In this document: positions 9,686 to 16,749 of the stretch, one piece after another | Numbering within the stretch: the first letter of the stretch is position 1 | Layout: the number at the start of each line of letters is the position of its first letter | Origin: Variovorax boronicumulans | Lineage (GTDB): Bacteria > Pseudomonadota > Gammaproteobacteria > Burkholderiales > Burkholderiaceae_C | Assembly (NCBI RefSeq): GCF_007677875.1 | Contig: NZ_VEDO01000025.1 | Span: 1 to 64,000, forward strand | DNA: 64,000 nt | Reading direction: 5' to 3' | Translations under genes and position numbers: made by a program | The notes under the pieces: model-generated | The model's input: the letters and a program-made list of their open reading frames with translations, nothing else | What the model was told of the DNA's origin: nothing | The model's database searches: none

Positions 9686-10467
9686 ACACCGTCCACGACC
9701 CGCTGCCGGCCGCGCTGGCGGCCTGCCCGAGCGGCATCGCGCCCACCGAATGGCAGGCCCGGCTGCAGCTGGCCGCCTGCTACCGCATCTTCGACTTCTG
9801 GGGCTGGAGCGAAGGCATCTACAACCACATCTCGCTGCGCGTGCCGGGGCCCGAACACCACTTCCTGCTCAACCCCTTCGGCCTGCACTACAGCGAGGTC
9901 ACGGCCTCCAACCTCGTGAAGGTCGACCTGGACGGCCGCCTGCTCAGCGACAGCCCCTGGCCCATCAACCCGGCCGGCTTCACGCCGCACGCCACGCTGC
10001 ACCGCCACCTGGCGGGCGCGCAGTGCGTGATGCACACCCACACCACCGCCGGCATGGCCGTGGCCTGCAGCGCGCAGGGCCTGGAAACCACGAACTTCTA
10101 CGCGGCCCAGCTCAGCGACCGCGTGGCCTACCACAACTTCGAGGGCATCACGCTGCACGCCGACGAGGGCCCGCGCCTGCTGGCCAGCGTGGGCGAGCGG
10201 CAGGCCGTGATCCTGCGCAACCACGGCCTGCTGGTCTGGAGCGAGACCCTGCCCAAGGCGCTGTACACGCTGTGGGCGCTGCAGCGCGCCTGCGAGGTGC
10301 AGGTGGCCGGCGCGGCGCTGGGCCCACGCCAGCCCATCGCCGAGGCCGTGCGCCAGGGCTGCGTGGAGGATGCGCGCCGCTTCCTCGGTGGCGCGGCCAT
10401 GGGCCAGGACCTGTTCGCCGCGATGCTGCGGCGCATCGACCGGCTGGACCCGTCATGGAAGCAGTGA
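9682..10467 (+). CDS. Class II aldolase/adducin family protein
   Basis: A 261-residue cytoplasmic protein of the class II aldolase family (fuculose-phosphate aldolase/adducin fold). The zinc-binding histidines are visible in MHTHTTAG (about residues 117-124) and in RNHGLLVW (about residue 180). An acidic residue in IYNHISLR-type context starts the domain. In catabolic operons these proteins cleave or decarboxylate short hydroxy or keto acids. It is translationally coupled to the upstream monooxygenase and overlaps the next gene by 13 bp, so it probably processes a product of the same pathway. Confidence 0.88.
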   Translation: MNTVHDPLPAALAACPSGIAPTEWQARLQLAACYRIFDFWGWSEGIYNHISLRVPGPEHHFLLNPFGLHYSEVTASNLVKVDLDGRLLSDSPWPINPAGFTPHATLHRHLAGAQCVMHTHTTAGMAVACSAQGLETTNFYAAQLSDRVAYHNFEGITLHADEGPRLLASVGERQAVILRNHGLLVWSETLPKALYTLWALQRACEVQVAGAALGPRQPIAEAVRQGCVEDARRFLGGAAMGQDLFAAMLRRIDRLDPSWKQ

Positions 10468-10682
10468 ACGCCCTGCCCGCCGACGCGCGCGACCGGCTTT
10501 ACGCGGCCTGCGCCCGCGCCATCACCGAGGCCGGCCCGGCGCGCGAGGCGCTGTTCCTGGCGCGGCTGGCGCTGCTGCTCATGGAGCAGGTCGGCGACGA
10601 GGCGCGCTGCCGCCAGGCGCTGGCCGAGGCCCTGCACGCGCTGCCCCTACCATCGCTGTCCGCCCACGAGAACGGAGACTGA
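10455..10682 (+). CDS. Small DUF2783-like protein
   Basis: A 75-residue helical protein containing LFLARLALLLMEQVGDEARC, a pattern I associate with DUF2783, a small family found next to FAD-dependent aromatic hydroxylases. The start at 10455 lies inside the end of the aldolase gene and the stop is 5 bp before the Bug gene, so it is an integral operon member. Its function is unknown; the neighbourhood suggests an accessory role to the monooxygenase. Confidence 0.7.
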   Translation: MEAVNALPADARDRLYAACARAITEAGPAREALFLARLALLLMEQVGDEARCRQALAEALHALPLPSLSAHENGD

Positions 10683-10687
10683 CCCCC

Positions 10688-11653
10688 ATGCAACGACGCC
10701 ATCTTCTGGCCACCCTGGCTGCCACCGCCTTCGCCGTGCCGGCCGCCCACGCCCAGGGCAGCGACCAGCCGATCCGCTGGGTCGTGCCCTACCCTGCCGG
10801 CGGCGGCACCGACGTGCTGGCGCGCACGCTGGCCGAGGCCATGCGCGGCCCGCTGGGCCAGAACATCGTGGTCGACAACCGCCCCGGCGCGGCCACCAAC
10901 ATCGGCGCCGAACTCGTCGCGCGGGCCAAGCCCGACGGCCTGACCATCCTGTCGGCCGACAACGCCGTGCTGGCCTTCAACGAGCACCTGTTCGGCAAGC
11001 TGCCCTACCACCCCGAAAAGGATTTCAGCTACGTCGGCGCGATCGGCCGCTTCCCGCTGGCGCTGGTAGTGCACCCTGACTTCCCGGCCAAGACCTTCGC
11101 AGAGTTCCTGGCCTACGTGAAGGCCAACCCCGGCAAGGTCAACTACGCCTCGCCCGGCAACGGCTCGCCGCACCACCTGGCCATGGAACTGTTCAAGAAC
11201 CGCACGGGCAGCTTCCTGGTGCACATCCCCTACCGCGGCGCGGCCCCGGCCATGGCCGACGTGATGGGCGGCCAGGTGCCTTGCATGTTCCTGGACCTGG
11301 CCTCGGGCCTGTCGGTGATGCAGAGCGGCAAGGTGCGCGTGCTGGCCATCGGCTCGGCGCAGCGCAGCGCGCTGCTGTCCGGCGTGCCCACGCTGGCCGA
11401 GGCCGGCGTGAAGGACAGCGAGGTCTACGCCTTCCAGGGCATCCTGGGGCCGGCCGGCCTGCCGGCGCCCGTGGTCGTGCGGCTCAACGCCGAGCTGAAC
11501 AAGTCGTTCCAGACGCCGGCCGTGCAGAAGCGCTTTGCCGACATCGGCATGGAGGCGCTGCCGGGCACGCCCGCGCAGTTCCTGGCGCTGGCGCGGGCCG
11601 AGTCCAGGCGTTGGGGCGCGGTGATCCGGGCGGCAGGGATCCGGCTGGATTGA
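10688..11653 (+). CDS. Bug-family tripartite tricarboxylate transporter substrate-binding protein
   Basis: The 321-residue product has a signal peptide (about residues 1-22, ending AHAQ) and the Bug signature IRWVVPYPAGGGTDVLAR followed by VVDNRPGAATNIGAE. These periplasmic proteins bind carboxylates or aromatic acids for TctAB-type carriers, and many occur as orphans without the membrane subunits, as here. It is the last gene of the monooxygenase operon and probably supplies or senses the substrate. Its stop is 25 bp from the convergent hsdM stop. Confidence 0.92.
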   Translation: MQRRHLLATLAATAFAVPAAHAQGSDQPIRWVVPYPAGGGTDVLARTLAEAMRGPLGQNIVVDNRPGAATNIGAELVARAKPDGLTILSADNAVLAFNEHLFGKLPYHPEKDFSYVGAIGRFPLALVVHPDFPAKTFAEFLAYVKANPGKVNYASPGNGSPHHLAMELFKNRTGSFLVHIPYRGAAPAMADVMGGQVPCMFLDLASGLSVMQSGKVRVLAIGSAQRSALLSGVPTLAEAGVKDSEVYAFQGILGPAGLPAPVVVRLNAELNKSFQTPAVQKRFADIGMEALPGTPAQFLALARAESRRWGAVIRAAGIRLD

Positions 11654-11678
11654 GGGATCGGCGACGCCGACCGGACGC

Positions 11679-13157
11679 TCACGACGCGCCAGTCGCGGCG
11701 CTGCGCGGCAAGCTCGCGGCCACATCGCGGAACGCCGCCAACGCGGCCTCCAGGTGGTCGATGATTTCCTGCTGCAGCACATCGGGTGGCGGCAACGCAT
11801 CGAGGTTGTCCAGGCTCTCGTCCTTGAGCCAGAACACATCCAGGCTGGCCTTGTCGCGCGCCACGAGCTGCTCGTAAGAAAAGTAGCGAAAGCGCTCCGT
11901 CTGCTGCCGCTGGTGGCGGTTCTCGGGGTGGTAGCAGGTGATGAAATCCTGGAGGTCATCCAACTTCAGGGGCCGCGTCTTGAGCGTGAAATGCTTGTTG
12001 GTGCGCAGGTCGTAGAACCACACGCCCTGGGTGTGGACGCGCCCGTCCTTCGCCGCGTTGTCGAAGAACACCACGTTGGCCTTCACCCCCTGCGCGTAGA
12101 AGATGCCCGTGGGCAGGCGCAGGATGGTGTGCACGTCGCAGGTCTCCAGCAGCTTCCTGCGGATCTTCTCGCCCGCGCCGCCCTCGAACAGCACGTTGTC
12201 GGGCAGCACCACGGCCGCCTTGCCGCTCAGCTTGAGCAGGCTCACGATGTGCTGCAGGAAGTTGAGCTGCTTGTTCGAGGTGGTCTCCCAGAAATCCTGC
12301 CGCGCATAGGTCAGCGCGTCGCGGTCTTCCTCGCCCTCCTCGTTGGTGATGGTCATGCTGCTCTTCTTGCCGAAGGGCGGATTGGCCAGCACGTAGTCCA
12401 CACGCTGACGCGGCTCGGCGAGCAGTGCGTCGGAGCGCTCCACGGCCGGCTCGCCGTCCAGCGCGCCGATGTTGTGCAGGAAGAGGTTCATCAGGCACAG
12501 CCGGCGCGTGTTGGGCACGATCTCGTGGCCGTGGAAGGTGCGGTCGCGCAGGAAGGTCTTCTCGCGCTTGTTCAGCCCCTCGGGCCGCTGCAGCAGCCAC
12601 TGCTGCGCGCCCAGGAAGAAACCGCCCGTGCCGCAGGCTGGATCGGCGATCGTCTTGCCCGGCTCGGGCCGCAGGCAGGCCACCATGGCCTGGATCAGCG
12701 GGCGCGGCGTGAAGTACTGGCCGGCGCCGCTCTTGGTGTCCTCGGCGTTCTTCTGCAGCAGGCCCTCGTACAGGTCGCCCTTGGTGTCGGCGTCCATGCC
12801 CACCCAGTCCTGCTCGTCGATCATCTGCACCAGGCGCGAGAGCTTGGCCGGGTCCTGGATCTTGTTCTGCGCCTTGAAGAAGATCGCGCCCAGCATGCCC
12901 GTGCCGCTGCCCAGCTTGTGCAGCGTGGCCAGGTAGTGCGCCTCCAGCGGCTCGCCCGTCAGCGCCCGCAGGCTGGCCCAGTCGTAGCCGGCCGGGATGC
13001 GCGTGGGCTGGCTGTGCGGCGGCAGCGTGTACTCGTGCGCCATCTTCAGGAACAGCAGATAGGTCAGCTGCTCCAGGTAGTCGCCATAGCCCACGCCGTC
13101 GTCGCGCAGGGTGTGGCAGAAATTCCAGACCTTCTGGATGAGGGAGGAGGTGTTCAT
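11679..13157 (-). CDS. hsdM: Type I restriction-modification system, DNA methyltransferase subunit
   Basis: The 492-residue product shows the adenine methyltransferase motifs: SAM-binding DPACGTGGFFLGA near residue 170 and catalytic NPPFGKKS near residue 257. An N-terminal helical HsdM domain (residues about 1-140) precedes them. With HsdS it methylates adenine within a bipartite target and protects host DNA. The gene is last in the minus-strand locus and is separated from the rest by 380 bp rather than overlapping, so it probably has its own promoter. There is no strong Shine-Dalgarno sequence before the ATG at 13157. Confidence 0.95.
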   Translation of the reverse strand: MNTSSLIQKVWNFCHTLRDDGVGYGDYLEQLTYLLFLKMAHEYTLPPHSQPTRIPAGYDWASLRALTGEPLEAHYLATLHKLGSGTGMLGAIFFKAQNKIQDPAKLSRLVQMIDEQDWVGMDADTKGDLYEGLLQKNAEDTKSGAGQYFTPRPLIQAMVACLRPEPGKTIADPACGTGGFFLGAQQWLLQRPEGLNKREKTFLRDRTFHGHEIVPNTRRLCLMNLFLHNIGALDGEPAVERSDALLAEPRQRVDYVLANPPFGKKSSMTITNEEGEEDRDALTYARQDFWETTSNKQLNFLQHIVSLLKLSGKAAVVLPDNVLFEGGAGEKIRRKLLETCDVHTILRLPTGIFYAQGVKANVVFFDNAAKDGRVHTQGVWFYDLRTNKHFTLKTRPLKLDDLQDFITCYHPENRHQRQQTERFRYFSYEQLVARDKASLDVFWLKDESLDNLDALPPPDVLQQEIIDHLEAALAAFRDVAASLPRSAATGAS

Positions 13158-13236
13158 GGAAGGCGCGGCGCACCGCTGCGGATAACAACCACAGGGATAG
13201 ATTGTTGATTCATAAAGGTTTATCGGTGGCTTGCCA

Positions 13237-13264
13237 TTTGTTATCCGAGGACCTGGATAACAAA
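13237..13264. promoter_or_regulatory. Palindromic operator-like site before hsdM
   Basis: TTTGTTATCC and GGATAACAAA form a perfect 10-bp inverted repeat around an 8-bp spacer, about 80 bp upstream of the hsdM start. A third half-site (GGATAACAAC) lies 23-32 bp before the start codon. The dyad geometry is that of a dimeric repressor or activator site. A transcript hairpin is an alternative reading. Confidence 0.55.
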
Positions 13265-13388
13265 CAACGGAGCTGCGGCGTCAGCAGAAGTGCTGGCAAC
13301 GCGGCAGGAACCAAGATTGGAGCGGCGGCGGCCTGCTCGGCCCGGTGCCGCAGCGTCATGCGCGGGCGCAAGAGCGGCCAGGGGCATT

Positions 13389-13438
13389 TGTCTGCCGGAT
13401 ATCTGCCACATACCTGCCAACGGGCAACAAGGCAGATA
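13389..13438. repeat. Iteron-like TRYCTGCC repeats
   Basis: Three head-to-tail copies (13389, 13400, 13411) spaced exactly 11 bp, about one helical turn, are followed by an inverted copy at 13431-13438. A further inverted copy lies at 13518-13525, just before the stop of the AlbA_2 gene. A regular helical-turn spacing is expected of cooperative protein binding. Confidence 0.55.
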
Positions 13439-13537
13439 AAAAATCCATTGTTTTTCAACAACTTGCAGAGCACCGCCACCAGTAAGGCGAAAAGCCCACA
13501 TCGATAAGACCACGGCTGGCAGATATGCCACACGTCG

Positions 13538-15187
13538 TCATGCATCAGGCACTGCCCAGTACCTCCGACCCTTGGATTGGCCCGCGTGGCGAAGCTTGCC
13601 TGCTGTTTCCAACTGGTCCAGGGCACGCTTCAGTGTGCGGTAAGGCACCTCCGGCCCAATCCGGCGGTTGATGTCGCCCGAGGCGGAGCCCGGATAACGC
13701 GTCAGATCCTCCACGATCAGCGCACGCAGGCGATGCGGCTCCATGCGCTTGAGCGTCGTCTGGCCCTCCAGGCCCGCGGCCGTCAGCAAACCGGGCGCCA
13801 CGAAGTAGCGCAAGGCCTGCGTTTTTCCAATGGACTGCACCAGGCCGAGGTCGAGCAGCCGGCCCAGCCAGGCCGGCCGCAGCGCATCCACAGCTGGCAG
13901 TTCCAGCCGGGCGACCAGTTCACGCGCCGTGAGGCCCTCGGGCTCCGCCGCGAGCAATCCCAGGGTGATGCGTTCGCGCTGGCGCAGCTGGTACTTCGCA
14001 TCCGCCTCTGCCATCAGCTTCACCACCTCGGGCCGCGGTACACGGCGCCCCACGGTGACGGACAGCCAATCCGGACCTTCCCGGGGCACCGGCACCGCAC
14101 GCCCCTGGGAGAGCTGCACGTCATACATCAGGTCGAAGCCCGTCCCCTCCTTCTCCATCAGCCGCAGGTCGTGGAACAGCGTCGCCATCCTGTCGTTGCG
14201 GCGCCGGCTGGCGTGCAGGATGGTCTGCGGCGTCACGCCCAGCGGCAGTCGGCCAGGGTTCACCACCTCCAGCCGGTCCGGGTACAGGTTCAAAAAGATG
14301 TCGCCCCGCTGTGTATAGGGACGGTGCACCAGCGCGTTGACCAGCAGCTCCCGCACCACGCGCCGGTCGTATGCGGGCAGCTTCTCGCGGTACAGGCCAT
14401 CGGGCAACTCATAGCTTTCGTGGAAATCGCCGATCTCCTGCCAGATGGCATCGAGCAATTCGATGGGTGACAACTGGTAGTCGTCCCAGCGCCATTTGTT
14501 GATCTTCTGCCCCTGCTCGTCGAAGCGCACCGCCTGCACGCTCGGCGCCGTCCCCAGCCGCGCCCGGTCATTCGCCGTGCCCACCAGCAGCACGCCCAGG
14601 TGGGTCAGCAGCCCATCGTCGCAGAGCCCGTAGTGGGCCATCAGTTCGGCGTCGCTCTTTTCCTTCACGCCAGGCTTCACGCGGTCGGACGCGCGTAGCT
14701 GCGCCAGCACATCCGCCACCTTCGCGGCATCGGCCGCCGAGACAGGCCGCCGCTGGCTGGTGAGCGCTTCCCACGGCAGGCTGGCGCGGTCGTTCAGCAG
14801 GTGCAGCACATCGTCACCCACCACCGGCCGGCAGCTGTCGCCGACCCGCAGGAAATAGCGTCCATCGCTGGTGGACGCCACACCCGCGGACCGGGCCACC
14901 ATCAGCGCGATGTAGCTGCCGCCGTTGGCCGCCGTCACCACCTCGGGCGCCACCTGCACGTTGACCGTGCGTTCGGCAATGCGCCTGCGCAACTGGTCCA
15001 GCAGTTCGGGGGCGATCTGCTGCCCGGGTGGCGGCAGCGACTCCCCGTCCTCGATGCCGATCCGCAGGCAACCGCCAGAGGCGTTGGCGAAGCACACGCA
15101 GTCCGCCGCCAGCGCAGCCCAGTCGGCCGTGGAGCCGGTGATCTTGCGCAGCGACTTCTGGTCGGCGTGCTGGTGTTCGAGGCTCAC
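13538..15187 (-). CDS. AlbA_2 (Schlafen-like) DNA-binding/ATPase-like regulator in the RM locus
   Basis: A 549-residue protein. The N-terminal about 130 residues resemble the AlbA_2 (divergent AAA-4/Schlafen) domain, with CFANASGGCLRIGIED and a following VGDSCRPV. A central region near residues 270-350 (VVRELLVNALVHRPY, then LYPDRLEVVNPGRLP) is typical of the histidine-kinase-like ATP-binding module that follows AlbA_2. The C-terminus contains winged-helix-like segments. Such proteins often sit inside type I RM loci; their role there is unproven but is thought regulatory or defensive. Its start overlaps the hsdS stop by 4 bp, so it is translated with hsdS and hsdR. Confidence 0.8.
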   Translation of the reverse strand: MSLEHQHADQKSLRKITGSTADWAALAADCVCFANASGGCLRIGIEDGESLPPPGQQIAPELLDQLRRRIAERTVNVQVAPEVVTAANGGSYIALMVARSAGVASTSDGRYFLRVGDSCRPVVGDDVLHLLNDRASLPWEALTSQRRPVSAADAAKVADVLAQLRASDRVKPGVKEKSDAELMAHYGLCDDGLLTHLGVLLVGTANDRARLGTAPSVQAVRFDEQGQKINKWRWDDYQLSPIELLDAIWQEIGDFHESYELPDGLYREKLPAYDRRVVRELLVNALVHRPYTQRGDIFLNLYPDRLEVVNPGRLPLGVTPQTILHASRRRNDRMATLFHDLRLMEKEGTGFDLMYDVQLSQGRAVPVPREGPDWLSVTVGRRVPRPEVVKLMAEADAKYQLRQRERITLGLLAAEPEGLTARELVARLELPAVDALRPAWLGRLLDLGLVQSIGKTQALRYFVAPGLLTAAGLEGQTTLKRMEPHRLRALIVEDLTRYPGSASGDINRRIGPEVPYRTLKRALDQLETAGKLRHAGQSKGRRYWAVPDA

Positions 15188-16749
15188 GATGCCTCCTTCC
15201 GCGCACGTCCACGCCTTGGCCTGGTGGTGGCGCTTGACGGTGACCGCGCAGCCCGGATGCGGGCCAGCAAGGCACTGGCGGGTTCATCTGCCGGGTCCTG
15301 GGGGACGAGTTGGCCGGAGAACGCGGCGCGGAGGATGTTTTGGCGTTGGGCGGCGGACTGACGGAGACCAAATGAAACCGAGCCTTCCTGGCGATCAACG
15401 TCCAGAAACAAAGGCCCCATGACCTTGACGGCAGCAAGTTGTTCGTCGAGCGGCGGAAGCGGTACAGGGACTTTGGCGATCTTGCTCACGCTCAACGTGT
15501 ACAGCCCACTGGTCGTGGCTGCCAGTTCCGCAATCCAAGACATTGCGAGCGGAGAGTTGAGCCACGCCTCTAAGAACGCCGAATCGACAACGACGCACCT
15601 GGCGCGGATCAAGTGGTTTTGATGCACCGCGTTCGGAACTGAGCCGTCCCAGCGCGCGCAGCGCCCGATCTCCGTGCGTGAACCATTGCCTTCGACAATA
15701 AGCAAGTCGTTTCGCTCCAACACCAATCGCTTGGCTTCATCGCCGAAGAGTTCGATTTCATGTAGATCGTGCAACAGCAGTTGGCCACGCAACACGTTGG
15801 CCACGCGTAGAAATGGAAACTTGTTGAGAACCGGGGCACGCGACGGCTGCTTCTGTAGGCCTCCCTGGATCTCGCAAAGCTGATCGACGCTAGCCCACAC
15901 CCACCCGTGCGGCAACTCCGGCAAGCCGGCCGTATCCGGCGCCATCGGCTCCGGGTACTTCTTCTGCCAGTCCTTGGGCAGCGCCTTGCCTTGCGCGGCG
16001 AAGCGTTCGCGCTGCCGGGCCTCCCAGCGGGCGCGGCGTTCCTGCAGGATGCGGGCGAGCAGCTGGCCGCCGGTCTCGGTGACAGCACCGCTGCCGGCCC
16101 GGGCCGCGCGCCAGGCGGCGGTGAGCGCGCCCTCCACGGCAGCCTTGAGCAGCGACTGGCGGTACTGCGCCAGCTTGCGCTGCGCGGCCTTCAGTTCGGC
16201 AACGCCGGCATCGAGGTCGGATAGCAGTTCTTCGAGCTGCGCCATCACCCGCACCCGCTCCGAAGCCGGCGGCACTGGAACCTGGATCTGCTGGATCTTC
16301 TCCTGGCCAATGTTCCGCATCGACTCCTGGTTGCCGGATGACAAGGCTTCAATCTGCTGCCGCCCCGCATGGCTGCGCAACAGGTGCAGCACCCAGGGTT
16401 TGAATCCCTCGTCGAGAAACTGGAACCGCAGAATCTTGTCGCTCAACATGACACGTTGACTGACCTTCTCGGCGATCACGCAGGCGCCCACCAACTCCAT
16501 GGTGTTGGCGCGAGAGAACAGAAAGTCGCCCGGCGCGATGAACAAAGCGTCGTTCACGCGGTCGGCGTCCACGCAGGTCTTGCTCTCCTGCTCCTGGTAG
16601 CGACCCCAGGTCACGGCGCTGACCTTGACGACCCCCACCTCATCAGGCATCGGAGGACGCTCCTCGCACTTGAAACTCTTGCCGGTCTCAATGCTAGACA
16701 ACAGCTCGCCAAGTGGAACGGTCACCCAGCCGTCAGGCAACACCCTCAC
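15184..16749 (-). CDS. hsdS: Type I restriction-modification system, specificity subunit
   Basis: The 521-residue product has the two-repeat architecture of HsdS. Each half is a variable target-recognition domain followed by a conserved helical spacer; the first spacer is seen near residues 160-200 (VMAQLEELLSDLDAGVAEL) and the second includes LPPLDEQLAAVKVM. HsdS sets the bipartite DNA target for both methylation and cleavage. The second recognition domain (about 15.45-15.85 kb) is visibly less GC-rich than its surroundings, as expected of exchanged recognition domains. It overlaps hsdR (16746-16749) and the AlbA_2 gene by 4 bp each. Confidence 0.93.
   Translation of the reverse strand: MRVLPDGWVTVPLGELLSSIETGKSFKCEERPPMPDEVGVVKVSAVTWGRYQEQESKTCVDADRVNDALFIAPGDFLFSRANTMELVGACVIAEKVSQRVMLSDKILRFQFLDEGFKPWVLHLLRSHAGRQQIEALSSGNQESMRNIGQEKIQQIQVPVPPASERVRVMAQLEELLSDLDAGVAELKAAQRKLAQYRQSLLKAAVEGALTAAWRAARAGSGAVTETGGQLLARILQERRARWEARQRERFAAQGKALPKDWQKKYPEPMAPDTAGLPELPHGWVWASVDQLCEIQGGLQKQPSRAPVLNKFPFLRVANVLRGQLLLHDLHEIELFGDEAKRLVLERNDLLIVEGNGSRTEIGRCARWDGSVPNAVHQNHLIRARCVVVDSAFLEAWLNSPLAMSWIAELAATTSGLYTLSVSKIAKVPVPLPPLDEQLAAVKVMGPLFLDVDRQEGSVSFGLRQSAAQRQNILRAAFSGQLVPQDPADEPASALLARIRAARSPSSATTRPRRGRARKEAS

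Larger units (their letters stand above)
13158..13537. promoter_or_regulatory. Motif-rich intergenic control region upstream of hsdM
   Basis: This 380-bp gap has no convincing gene and is A+T-richer than its surroundings. Near hsdM it holds GGATAACAAC (13180-13189) and the perfect palindrome TTTGTTATCC-N8-GGATAACAAA (13237-13264). Farther up are three direct repeats with an 11-bp period, TGTCTGCC/TATCTGCC/TACCTGCC (13389-13418), and two inverted copies, GGCAGATA, at 13431-13438 and 13518-13525. Two separate families of operator-like repeats suggest that hsdM transcription is actively controlled. The binding proteins are unknown. Confidence 0.6.

Noticed and set aside
11754-13208. 484-codon plus-strand frame antisense to hsdM
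   Set aside because: Low-complexity His/Gln/Leu-rich translation; hsdM motifs prove the other strand.
13210-13626. 138-codon minus-strand frame in the hsdM upstream region
   Set aside because: It overlaps the AlbA_2 gene end and the operator-like repeats, and lacks a ribosome-binding site or family resemblance.
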